A stretch of 6,335 nucleotides of DNA from Desulfovibrio sp. (GTDB lineage: Bacteria > Desulfobacterota > Desulfovibrionia > Desulfovibrionales > Desulfovibrionaceae): assembly GCA_022837365.1 (NCBI GenBank), contig JALHHV010000272.1, positions 6,300 to 12,634 of the forward strand, written 5' to 3'. Every line of letters begins with the position of its first letter. Within the stretch, counting starts at the first letter, position 1. The position numbers and the translations under genes were made by a program. Under the pieces are notes generated by a model. It was not told where the DNA came from and ran no database searches. It saw only the letters and a program-made list of their open reading frames with translations. Positions 1-6,335 of the stretch are shown here, piece after piece.

Positions 1-326
1 TCTATGGGCAGGTAGAACACGTCGAAGCCCTGCTCCTGCTCCAGTTCCGCCAGCACGCACAATTCCTCGCACAGGTTCAGGATGGCCTGGATGCCCTGCT
101 CGCGCAGGGCGTCGAGGTGCTCGCGCGTTACCGGCGCGGGCCCGGCGGCGATGTGCGGGGTGACCCAGGTGACCGGAAACGCGGGATGCCCCGACGGGGC
201 CTGGGTGGTCAGGGCGTCGCGCAGGAAGGCGGCCACCCCGCGCGCGGCGCGCAGCAGCAGGCCGCCCCGGCGCGGGCCGCCCCCACCCGGCGAAGACGCT
301 GGCGGCGACGCGCCGGACCCGCTCAT
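1..326 (-). CDS. Probable dual-specificity-type protein phosphatase, N-terminal part (3' end missing)
   Basis: 108 complete codons run off the left edge. The ATG at 326 overlaps the frameshift-corrected stop of the previous gene (ATGA), and the frame has strong GC third positions. The first 45 residues are Gly/Pro/Arg-rich and probably disordered, with no signal peptide, so the protein is likely cytoplasmic. From residue 51 it reads PVTWVTPHIAAGPAPVTREH, then LREQGIQAILNLCEE and QGFDVFYLPIE. This resembles the start of dual-specificity/tyrosine phosphatase domains ('i...l..G..p....l..lk..GI..vlnL..E', then a 'y..ipi.D' strand). The catalytic CX5R loop would lie beyond the window, so activity cannot be confirmed. 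In context it could remove phosphate from a partner of the kinase or PEP-synthase-like protein. An alternative is a non-catalytic member of the fold. Confidence 0.65.
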   Translation of the reverse strand, partial: MSGSGASPPASSPGGGGPRRGGLLLRAARGVAAFLRDALTTQAPSGHPAFPVTWVTPHIAAGPAPVTREHLDALREQGIQAILNLCEELCVLAELEQEQGFDVFYLPI

Positions 327-2916
327 GGCGCGCCCCCGCCCGCCGTGTCCAGCCGGGCCAGGAAGTCGTCGGCCATGGCCTCGGCCTCGTCGGCCGGGTT
401 TCCGCCAGCAGCATGCCCAGCATGGCCAGGCGCTTCTGGATCACCGCCTCGGCGTCCGGGCCGTGCCGGGCGTCCAGCAGGTCGCCGCGCGTCTTCACGG
501 CAAAGCCCTGCCGGGCCAGCACCCGTTCCAGCACGCGGATGCGCAGTTCGCGCCCTTCCGCCGCCGCGCCGCCGCCCTTGAACCGGAACTGGATGTAGTT
601 GGTGCGGTCTTCCGGCGCGCACAGGGTGTCCACCAGCGCGAAATGGTAGCCGAAGCGCATCATCAGGTGCGCGTAGTGGGCGGAGATGACCGCGTAGCTG
701 GCAAGCTGGGGCGCGTCGCGCCGGAAGATGCCCGCGCTGATGCGGTCCAGCTCGTTCCAGTCCGCCGCCGGGGGCATGTTGGCCCACAGCTCGCGCGCGG
801 CGGACAGGCCGAACCACAGCGCCCACATGGGCGTGGAGCGGAAGTCGTCGGGGCCGATCTCCTCCTTGCCCGCCGCCGTGGGGAACAGCCCGTCCTCGAT
901 GTTCAGCACGTACATGATCATGGGCACGTCGGTGCGCAGCTTCTTGGCCCCGCCAAGGCCGCGCCCGCCGCGCCCCACGAGGGAGAACATCTCGGCCACG
1001 CCGCGCTCGTGGGCGAAGCGCACCAAGTCGTGCATGGATCGGCAGTTCTCCGGCGCGAAGTCGCTGGAGGCCGGGTCCGTGAGGTTCAGTTTGGCGATGT
1101 GCTGCATGGCCCGGGCCAGGCGGCGCATGCCGCCGCGCCGTTCGCGGGCCGCTGCCGCCGCCTTGCGCCGGGCGCGGGGCAGCGTGCCGTCCCCTTTTTC
1201 GTGGGGCGGCCTGCCCCCGTGAATGCGGCCGGTGGCCCCGTCCACGGTGACCACGGCTCCGTCGGGGATGGCGGTGAACGGGTCGGCGATGCCGGTGACC
1301 ACGGGCAGCCCGAACTCGCGGGCCACCGAGGCGAAATGGCAGGCCCGGCTGCCGGTCTGGGCCACCACGGCTTCCAGCCGGTCGATGATCCGGGTCAGCG
1401 AGGGACCGAGGGTGGTGGTGACCAGCACGGTGCCCTGGGGCATGTCGCCGATCTCGCAGCAGATGGCAGCGTGGCGGGCCGTGCCGCTGCCGACCCCGGC
1501 GGAGACCGGCTCGCTGCCTTCGGCCAGCAGGGGCAGCGCGTCGTGGGATGCGTCGGCTGCCGGGGCGGCATCCCCCGCGTCATCCACCCCGGCGGCCCGC
1601 TCCGGCACGACGCCGTGCTCCGTGCCGCCGGGCACCGGGCGCGACTGCACGATGAAGATGCGCCCTGTCTGGTCCAGCACCCATTCCACGTCCTGCGGTT
1701 CTCCGAACAGGTGTTCCAGTTCACGGCCGTAGCGGGCCAGCCGCTTCATGTCCTCTGTGGTCAGCAGTGGCGTGGTCAGCAGGGGGGTGGCGGGCGCCGG
1801 GTGGGTCTGGCCCCGTGGCTGTTCCGCCGCTCCCGGCGCGGGCCGTTCCAGGATGCGGCTGCGCGGCCTGCGCGACAGCCACGCCGATTGTGCGGGCGTG
1901 TCGCCGCTGACCAGCACGTCGCCGGTGCCCGCCACGGCGTGCACGGCAGTGACGCCCTCGGCCAGTTCCTCGGCGGGCAGACGGCGCGGCGGGTCGGGGT
2001 CGCGGGTATAGATCACCCCGGCGCAGGCCGCGTCCAGCATGGGCATGAGCAGCGCGGCCATGGGGGTTTCCGCGTCGGCCAGGCCGTGCAGGATGCGGTA
2101 GGACAGCGCGCGCGGCTGGTACTTGGAGGCCACCACCCGCTTCCAGGCGGTGCCCGCGTGGGCGGGCTCCACCCGCAGCACGCTGGCGTACTGCCCGGCG
2201 AAGGACACCGGGCCGTCTTCGGCCACGGCGCTGCTGCGCACGGCCAGCGGGGCGCGCTGGGGGCTCATGGCGTAGGCGGCGGTAAGGATGTCCTCTTCCA
2301 GCCGGGGCGGCAGTTCCGCCTCCAGGATCATGGCCCGCAACTCCTCGGAGATGGCGGCCAGCTCGTCCGGCCGCGACAGGCGCAGGCGGCGCAGGCGCGC
2401 ATCGATGGGCTCGCGCAGTTCGTTGTGCTCGATGAAGTAGTGGTAGGCGGCGGCGGTGACCACCGTGGCGTCGGGCACGGGCAGCATGGTCTCGCGCCGC
2501 ACGGCGGCCAGGCGCGCGGCCTTGCCGCCCGCCCGGTCCGGGCGCTGGTGCGCCTCGGCCAGGGGGATGACGTAGGGGGGCGCAAGGTCCGGCTCGGGCA
2601 CGCTGACGGACATGCGCATGTAGAAGGCGATCTTGTTGCAGTAGTCGGCCAGGCCCATGTACCGGGCGGGGTTCATCTCCATCAGCTGGCCCAGCATGGC
2701 GCGCACCGCGTCGTCCAGCTGGTCGGCCAGTTCGATCACGCGCGACCAGTCCACCTTCTCGTTGCCGTAGTGGATGTCCTCCAGTTCGGCGATGAGTTCG
2801 AGGCTGCGCGAGTCGTGCCGCAGCAGTTCGCGGAAGGCGTTGTACTTGCGCCGCAGCAGGGTGCCGGGCGCGAAGACCTGGTAGGTCCAGTGACGGAACA
2901 GTTCGCCGATGGCCAT
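323..2916 (-). CDS. PEP-synthase-like phosphotransferase lacking the PEP/pyruvate barrel; 3'-end frameshift
   Basis: The frame opened at 2916 (MAIGELFRHWTYQVFAPGTL) runs 842 residues to about 391. A one-base shift there would add DEAEAMADDFLARLDTAGG and a short tail to a TGA at 323-325, about 864 residues in all. Domains: a helical N-terminal region (1-110); a PPDK_N/PEP-synthase ATP-grasp domain (about 113-430) with GGK (Lys132), AVRSS (Arg227), FAGQ, AGVIYTRDPD, DVEW (Glu411) and IVQSRP (Gln424, Arg426); an Ala/Asp-rich linker (about 432-460); and a phosphohistidine swivel domain (about 463-568) with catalytic His527 in SRACHFASVAREFGLPVV. E. coli PpsA has TCH here, so the threonine that regulatory proteins phosphorylate is Ala525. 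The last about 290 residues (MHDLVRFAHERG, GYHFALVDTLC, YIQFRFKGGG) are not a PEP/pyruvate TIM barrel. It should transfer phosphate from ATP through His527 to an unknown acceptor. The start has a good RBS, and the stop overlaps the next gene by ATGA once the shift is corrected. Confidence 0.88.
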
Positions 2917-2920
2917 TGCG

Positions 2921-2927
2921 CTCCTTC
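2921..2927 (-). promoter_or_regulatory. Ribosome binding site of the PEP-synthase-like gene
   Basis: GAAGGAG lies four bases before the ATG at 2916 and fixes that start. The 51-base gap between the receiver stop (2968) and this ATG (2916) shows no terminator or clear promoter, so the two genes are probably co-transcribed. Confidence 0.75.
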
Positions 2928-2967
2928 GGTGGGCAAGCCGTGGTGACGGAAAGATATCGCAGGGACG

Positions 2968-3327
2968 CTACGCGCCCAGCACCTCGGCCACCTTGCTTTC
3001 CAGTTCGTCCTTGTCGATGGGCTTCACGCAGTACTCGTTGGCCCCCAGGCGCAACGATTCGCGGGCCGTCTCCAGCGTGGGGTAGCCGGTGAGCATGATG
3101 ACCCGGATGTCCGGGCGCAGCTTCTTCAGCTCTTCCAGCACTTCCACCCCTGTCATGCGCCGCAGCTTCATGTCCAGGATGGCCAGGTCCGCGCCCTTGC
3201 CGCGCACGTGGGCGATGGCCTCCTCCTCGTCCGTGAACACCGAGACCGCGTGCCCCTTGCGCTCCAGGATGCGCTTGATGAGCACGCCCGCGTCGATGAC
3301 GTCGTCCAGCACGATGATGTCCGCCAT
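2968..3327 (-). CDS. Single-domain response regulator (CheY-like receiver)
   Basis: A 119-residue cytoplasmic receiver with no output domain. It opens MADIIVLDD, placing the Mg-binding acidic pair at Asp8-Asp9. The phospho-acceptor is Asp52 in LAILDMKLRRMTG, the switch threonine is Thr80 in VIMLTGYP, and the conserved Lys is Lys102 in YCVKPID. The length equals one receiver domain. It follows the kinase after the hairpin region and precedes the PEP-synthase-like gene by 51 bases, so it is the likely phosphorylation target of that kinase. With no DNA-binding or enzymatic domain it must act by protein contact or as a phosphorelay intermediate. The start at 3327 is chosen because it gives the complete receiver fold in frame; the duplicated ATG at 3353 is out of frame. 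Translation may be lowered by that decoy start. Confidence 0.95.
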   Translation of the reverse strand: MADIIVLDDVIDAGVLIKRILERKGHAVSVFTDEEEAIAHVRGKGADLAILDMKLRRMTGVEVLEELKKLRPDIRVIMLTGYPTLETARESLRLGANEYCVKPIDKDELESKVAEVLGA

Positions 3328-3363
3328 GGGCTTCCTTCGATGATGTCCGCCATGGGCTTCCTT
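3312..3363 (-). repeat. Exact 26-bp tandem duplication of the receiver gene's RBS and start codon
   Basis: Two identical 26-base units lie side by side (3312-3337 and 3338-3363). Each carries an AAGGAAG ribosome binding site, CCC, ATG and the codons for ADII. The unit is not a multiple of three, so the two ATGs (3327 and 3353) are in different frames. Only the one at 3327 opens the receiver. The upstream one has an equally good or better Shine-Dalgarno stretch (AAGGAAGGAAG) and opens a 61-codon frame that ends at 3168, inside the receiver gene. The perfect identity suggests a recent slippage event, or an assembly artefact. Confidence 0.95.
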
Positions 3364-3389
3364 CCTTATGATTTCTGCTTGCAGCAGGG

Positions 3390-3413
3390 CGGAGACGTTT
3401 TTTTACGCCTCCG
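3390..3413. repeat. Hairpin with homopolymer loop (cggagacgt / acgcctccg)
   Basis: The arms pair at 8 of 9 positions around a loop of six T on the plus strand (six A in the minus-strand RNA). The homopolymer lies in the loop rather than after the stem, so it does not fit an intrinsic terminator in either direction. It is the third stem in a row, about 40 bases upstream of the duplicated ribosome binding site. Confidence 0.65.
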
Positions 3414-3417
3414 GCGG

Positions 3418-3438
3418 GCAGGGGGCCATGCCCCCTGC
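3418..3438. repeat. GC-rich hairpin, 9-bp perfect stem
   Basis: The arms gcagggggc and gccccctgc pair perfectly around a 3-base loop (cat). It is a very stable stem in the middle of the intergenic region. It could pause or protect mRNA; without a U-tract it is not called a terminator. Confidence 0.8.
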
Positions 3439-3449
3439 ACCCCCGCTCA

Positions 3450-3467
3450 GTTCCCTTTGAAGGGAAC
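3450..3467. repeat. Inverted repeat, 8-bp arms (gttccctt / aagggaac)
   Basis: The sequence gttccctttgaagggaac pairs gttccctt with aagggaac around a 2-base centre, which in RNA would be about a 7-bp stem with a 4-base loop. It is the first strong stem met when leaving the kinase gene. No run of T follows on the minus strand. Confidence 0.75.
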
Positions 3468-3530
3468 ACCCCCACAAATAAAAAGTTTGGAGGGGAGCCC
3501 CAGCCGTTAGGCGAGCGCGGAGCGCGAGTC

Positions 3531-5675
3531 TTATGGATGAGGACCGCAGCGCGTCAAAGGGTCCCCTCCCCGGTTCGTTCTTTCGCATTTTCTGCCGGGT
3601 CTTCCGGCTGCACCTTCTCCCTGGGGTCGATGTCGGGCAGGTCGGCGGCGCCGTTCCAGGGGCAGGACCACGCGGAACACCGAGCCGGGGCCGCGCACGG
3701 CGCCCTGGGGCATATCTTCGTCGATGAAGCCGGGCGGCAGGGGGCTGTGGGCTTCGATGAAGCCTTCGTGGTCCTCGATGATGCCGAAGGACACGGACAG
3801 GCCGAGGCCGGTGCCCTTGCCCACGGGCTTGGTGGAGAAGAACGGGTCGAAGATCTGTTGCAGGTTGGGTTCGGGGATGCCGATGCCGGTATCGGCGAAC
3901 CAGGCGGTGACGGTCATGTTCACGATGTCCAGCCGGGTGCGCACCTTGATCAGCCCGCCGCCGGGCATGGCGCCCGAGGCGTTGTGCAAGAGGTTCATCC
4001 ACACCTGCTTCAGCTTTTCGGGCGCGCCGTAGATGACGGGCAGCCGGTCGTCGAGGTCGGCGAGGATGGTCACGTTCTCCAGCGAGAAGGTGTGGCGCAC
4101 CAGCGAGACCACTTCCATGATGGAGTTGTTGAAGCACATCTCCTTCTTCTGGCTCTGGGTCTGGCGCGAGAAGCCCAGCAGGTCGGAGACGATCTTGCGG
4201 CAGAACTTGGCCTGCTTCTCGATGATTTGCAGATCCTGGTGCATCTGGCTTTCGGCGGGCACGTCCTCTTGCAGCAGCTGCGCATAGCCCAGGATGATGC
4301 CGAGGGGGGTGTTGATCTCGTGCGCCACGCCCCCGGCCAGCTTGCCCACGGATTCCATCTTCTGCGACTGGATGAGCTGGTCCTGGTAGCTGCGGATGGC
4401 GGTGATGTCGCGCGCGGTGGACAGCACGCCGATGATGCGCCCGCCCTCGTCGAACACGGGCACCTTGACCAGGTGCCCGCTCTGGTTCAGGACGTCGCGG
4501 CGGTCCTGCGCCTCGCGGTACACGGGCATGCCGGTGGTGAGGACGGCGCGGTTCTCGGCCACGCGCATCTCGGCCGTATCGCGCGGGAACAGCTCGAAGT
4601 CGTTCTTGCCGATGATCCCGGACGGGGGCAGGCCCAGCCAGTCGGCAAAGGCCTTGTTCACGGAAAGATAGCGCAGGTGTTCGTCCAGCAGGGCCATCCG
4701 GTCGGGGGTGACTTCCAGAATGGTGCGCATGATGCCCTGCTGGCGGGTCAGGTCGCGCTCGGTCTCGCGCAGGTCGGCGATGTGGGCGCGCAGGGCGTGG
4801 GCCATGACGTCGAAGGTGTCGGCCAGTTCTTCTATCTCGTCTCCGGCGAAGGTTTCGTACACCTCGCACTGGCGGCACTGGGCGAGCTTGGCGGGGTAGG
4901 CCCGGCCGTCGCACCCGGCGCAGGCGGTGCCCTTGACGTACCAGCAGCGGCGTTCGGTGTCGCCGTAGGCGGGGCAGTCGGTGCGGCCGCACAGCCGCTG
5001 TTCCCAGCAGTTGCGGCGCAGGGAGGTGGTGGCGGGCAGGTGCAGGTTGCCGCGCACGATTTCCTCGGCGTGCACCTTCAGCGCGCCGATGCGGGCGGTG
5101 ATGCGCTTGGCGAAGTGGGCGCTGATGACCACGGCCACCAGCAGCGCCACCACCGAAAGTCCGCTGATGGCCAGGATCATGCCGTTGACCACGTCCAGCA
5201 CCTTGGTGCGCGAAAGGCCGATGCGGACGGCGCCGAACTCGCGCCCGCCCACCATCACCGGCGCGGCGAAGTCGTAGATGCGCTCGCGCCCGGTGTCCAG
5301 CAGGCGCACGGCAAGGTGGCCGTCCTCGGCCTTGTTGGTTTCCAGCAGGTCCAGCGGGAAGGTGCGGCCGAAGGTGTGGGCCAGCACCTGGTCACGGTCG
5401 TCCACGATGAAGGCGTAGACGATGTCGCTGTCCACGTTCAGCACTTCGTCCACCAGGTTCCTGAGGCGCAGGAAGTCGGTGGACAGCATGGGGTCGGCCG
5501 CGCGCAGGGCCAGGTTGGAGGCCAGCACCGCACCGCGCCGCTTGCTTTCCTCGATGAGCGCGTTGGCCGCGATGCGCGTGACGAATACCGACAGCAGCGC
5601 GGCCACGAACAGCACGATGAGCGTGATGCCGAGGTTGAGCTTGCGGCGGAAGTTCAGGCGGCGCAGCGGGTTCAT
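3531..5675 (-). CDS. Membrane sensor histidine kinase: periplasmic sensor, HAMP, Cys-rich insert, PAS, HisKA-HATPase
   Basis: A 714-residue inner-membrane kinase. TM1 is about 14-34, the periplasmic sensor region about 35-164 (Cache-like by layout only), and TM2 about 165-187. A HAMP-like region spans about 188-300 and is split by a segment with eight cysteines (223, 229, 234, 244, 252, 255, 267, 270). A PAS domain lies at about 315-428. The HisKA H-box is [12 protein letters not shown] with phospho-acceptor His452. The catalytic ATPase domain shows the N-box [10 protein letters not shown] (561-570), the G1 box DTGIGIP (595-601), the F box DPFFSTK and the G2 box [14 protein letters not shown] (620-632). 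All catalytic motifs are present, so it should be active. There is no attached receiver; the partner is most likely the receiver encoded next. The start ATG overlaps the upstream stop (ATGA, 5672-5675) and has AAGG about 13 bases upstream, so translation is probably coupled. Residues after VVLPLER (about 675 on) look out of frame. A one-base shift gives [18 protein letters not shown] and further hydrophilic residues, ending at a TGA at 3554-3556. Confidence 0.95.
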   Translation of the reverse strand: MNPLRRLNFRRKLNLGITLIVLFVAALLSVFVTRIAANALIEESKRRGAVLASNLALRAADPMLSTDFLRLRNLVDEVLNVDSDIVYAFIVDDRDQVLAHTFGRTFPLDLLETNKAEDGHLAVRLLDTGRERIYDFAAPVMVGGREFGAVRIGLSRTKVLDVVNGMILAISGLSVVALLVAVVISAHFAKRITARIGALKVHAEEIVRGNLHLPATTSLRRNCWEQRLCGRTDCPAYGDTERRCWYVKGTACAGCDGRAYPAKLAQCRQCEVYETFAGDEIEELADTFDVMAHALRAHIADLRETERDLTRQQGIMRTILEVTPDRMALLDEHLRYLSVNKAFADWLGLPPSGIIGKNDFELFPRDTAEMRVAENRAVLTTGMPVYREAQDRRDVLNQSGHLVKVPVFDEGGRIIGVLSTARDITAIRSYQDQLIQSQKMESVGKLAGGVAHEINTPLGIILGYAQLLQEDVPAESQMHQDLQIIEKQAKFCRKIVSDLLGFSRQTQSQKKEMCFNNSIMEVVSLVRHTFSLENVTILADLDDRLPVIYGAPEKLKQVWMNLLHNASGAMPGGGLIKVRTRLDIVNMTVTAWFADTGIGIPEPNLQQIFDPFFSTKPVGKGTGLGLSVSFGIIEDHEGFIEAHSPLPPGFIDEDMPQGAVRGPGSVFRVVLPLERRRRPARHRPQGEGAAGRPGRKCERTNRGGDPLTRCGPHP
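5672..5675 (-). promoter_or_regulatory. ATGA stop/start overlap coupling the binding protein to the kinase
   Basis: On the minus strand the kinase ATG (5675-5673) shares bases with the binding-protein TGA (5674-5672). An AAGGTAGG stretch just upstream can act as ribosome binding site. This arrangement usually means translational coupling and supports the two proteins being made in matched amounts. Confidence 0.85.
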
Positions 5676-6335
5676 TCGGCGCCTACCTTGGACGAGTCCA
5701 GCCGCAGCTTGGCGAACAGTTCGCGGCAGGGGTCGTAGTCGCTGTCGGTGGTGGGAATGATGCCGCGCATGCCCGCCGCGGCCAGGATGCGTTCATGCTC
5801 GGGGTCGTTTTCCGAAAGGGCGAACATGGCGGCGGCCATGCGCTGCACGATGTCCGGGTCCAGCCCCTTGCGCGCGGCGTAGACCCAGCTGGGGTATTCG
5901 CGGGTGTTGGCCACCACCTTCAGGGCGGAAAGGTCCACCTTGCCTTCCAGGATGCCCAGGGTGCCTTCGCGGATGGAGGCGATGTCGTAGCGGCCCGCGT
6001 ACACGCCAAGCACGGCCTTTTCCTGCTTGCCGCCGGGGCCGGGGGCAAAGGCGATTTCGGCGAAGTCGCTTTCGGACAGCCCCTTGTCGTGGAAATGGCC
6101 CAGCACGAACAGGTAGCCGCCGGCGGAATAGGGGTCCACGGCGATCCAGCGCTTGCCCCGGCAGTCCCGCTCGCTCTTGATGGCCGAGTTGTCGGCCCGG
6201 GCGATGATCTGCCCCCGGAAGGTGGCCCGGCCCGAGGGTTCGACGATGCCCGCGAAGGCCCGCGCGCCGCTTTGCGCCAGCAGCACGTAGGTCATGGGGT
6301 TGGAGAACGAGATGTCTATCTCGCCGCGTTCCACC
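5672..6335 (-). CDS. Periplasmic substrate-binding protein, PhnD (phosphate/phosphonate) type, 5' end missing
   Basis: The gene enters from the right edge, so the signal peptide and first lobe are missing; about 220 C-terminal residues are visible. The segment begins VERGEIDISFSNPMTYVL, the typical 'G.iDi.f..p..yv' stretch of PhnD-like type 2 periplasmic binding proteins. It continues with CRGKRWIAVDPYSAGGYLF (the 'l+GK..a..dp.S..G' ligand-loop region), YAGRYDIASIREGTL and a C-terminal DYDPCRELFAKL. Family members bind phosphate, phosphite, phosphonate or other small oxyanions in the periplasm, usually for an ABC importer. No permease or ATPase is seen here. Instead the stop codon overlaps the start of a sensor kinase (ATGA), so I infer that it serves as the kinase's ligand-binding partner. 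The true ligand cannot be told from sequence. The leading GTG at 6334 is an internal valine, not the start. Family assignment is fairly sure; the role is inferred. Confidence 0.82.
   Translation of the reverse strand, partial: VERGEIDISFSNPMTYVLLAQSGARAFAGIVEPSGRATFRGQIIARADNSAIKSERDCRGKRWIAVDPYSAGGYLFVLGHFHDKGLSESDFAEIAFAPGPGGKQEKAVLGVYAGRYDIASIREGTLGILEGKVDLSALKVVANTREYPSWVYAARKGLDPDIVQRMAAAMFALSENDPEHERILAAAGMRGIIPTTDSDYDPCRELFAKLRLDSSKVGAE

Larger units (their letters stand above)
3328..3530 (-). other. Hairpin-rich intergenic region between kinase and receiver
   Basis: About 200 bases with no convincing gene. Reading toward the receiver it holds a 7-bp direct repeat (gagcgcg at 3513-3519 and 3520-3526), an AT-rich patch (aaataaaaagttt, 3475-3487), three inverted repeats listed separately, a short inverted repeat ctgct-tgc-agcag (3375-3387) and the 26-bp duplication. 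None of the stems is followed by a U-tract in the direction of transcription, so a classical terminator is not supported. I could not find a confident -35/-10 or -24/-12 promoter. It may instead be an mRNA processing or stability element or a dispersed intergenic repeat, leaving the operon continuous or setting different levels for the kinase and the genes after it. Confidence 0.6.

Noticed and set aside
385..405. Programmed -1 ribosomal frameshift in the PEP-synthase-like gene
   Set aside because: The in-register bases GAA ACC CGG CCG ACG contain no X_XXY_YYZ slippery heptamer, so an indel or read error is simpler.
1757..1782. Repeat of gtggtcagcag (1757-1767 and 1772-1782)
   Set aside because: It is an in-frame 15-base repeat coding TPLLT twice in a variable linker of the enzyme; a minor slippage product with no evident function.
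82..2946. 954-codon open frame on the plus strand
   Set aside because: It is antisense to the PEP-synthase-like gene, has a His/Gly/Arg/Ala-rich composition without any domain, and is explained by high GC third positions on the other strand.
3168..3353. 61-codon frame from the duplicated ATG as a real small gene
   Set aside because: Beyond the first five codons its product is a frame-shifted reading of the receiver (Ser/Arg/Thr-rich). It is treated as a decoy start, not a functional peptide.
3388..3470. Intrinsic terminator after the kinase
   Set aside because: Strong stems exist, but none is followed by a T run on the minus strand; the only homopolymer is in a hairpin loop.
1721..3475. 584-codon minus-strand frame spanning the receiver and PEP-synthase-like gene
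   Set aside because: It crosses two real genes in another frame and is Arg/Pro/His-rich nonsense; the receiver and ATP-grasp motifs are in other frames.
3403..4992. 529-codon minus-strand frame inside the kinase gene
   Set aside because: It is out of frame with all kinase motifs and has the Arg/His/Pro-rich composition of a shadow.
3537..5738. 733-codon open frame on the plus strand
   Set aside because: It is the antisense shadow of the sensor kinase; its composition is low in hydrophobic cores and rich in His, Gly and Val, with no motif.

Overview
The window is GC-rich DNA in which every supported gene lies on the minus strand, so the operon reads from high to low coordinates. Strong GC third-position bias, a HAMP/PAS sensor kinase with a cysteine-rich CW-type insert, and a PEP/pyruvate-binding protein of a type I associate with Desulfobacterota suggest a Desulfovibrio-like sulfate reducer (family Desulfovibrionaceae). 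This is inference from gene types and base composition, not a database match.

In transcription order the layout is: (1) the C-terminal part of a periplasmic PhnD-type binding protein (5672..6335, 5' end outside the window); (2) a membrane-bound hybrid-free sensor histidine kinase (3531..5675) overlapping gene 1 by ATGA; (3) a hairpin-rich intergenic stretch of about 200 bases (3328..3530), ending in an exact 26-bp tandem duplication that copies the ribosome binding site and first codons of the next gene; (4) a stand-alone CheY-like receiver (2968..3327); (5) a large PEP-synthase-like phosphotransferase (323..2916) with an ATP-grasp domain and a phosphohistidine domain but no PEP/pyruvate TIM barrel; (6) the N-terminal part of a probable dual-specificity-type protein phosphatase (1..326), again joined by an ATGA overlap.

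The genes read as one phosphoryl-transfer signalling module. A periplasmic ligand-binding protein probably presents its ligand state to the kinase, the kinase probably phosphorylates the single-domain receiver, and the receiver has no DNA-binding output, so it may act by protein contact, perhaps on the PEP-synthase-like enzyme or the phosphatase. That chain is inference from gene order and domains.

The sequence has three local defects or oddities. There is an apparent one-base frameshift near the 3' end of the PEP-synthase-like gene (about 389..403), a likely one-base frameshift near the 3' end of the kinase gene (about 3641..3662), and the 26-bp duplication, which creates an out-of-frame upstream start for the receiver. 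They may be sequencing errors or genuine mutations. I see no tRNA, rRNA, CRISPR array, transposase or convincing U-tract terminator.
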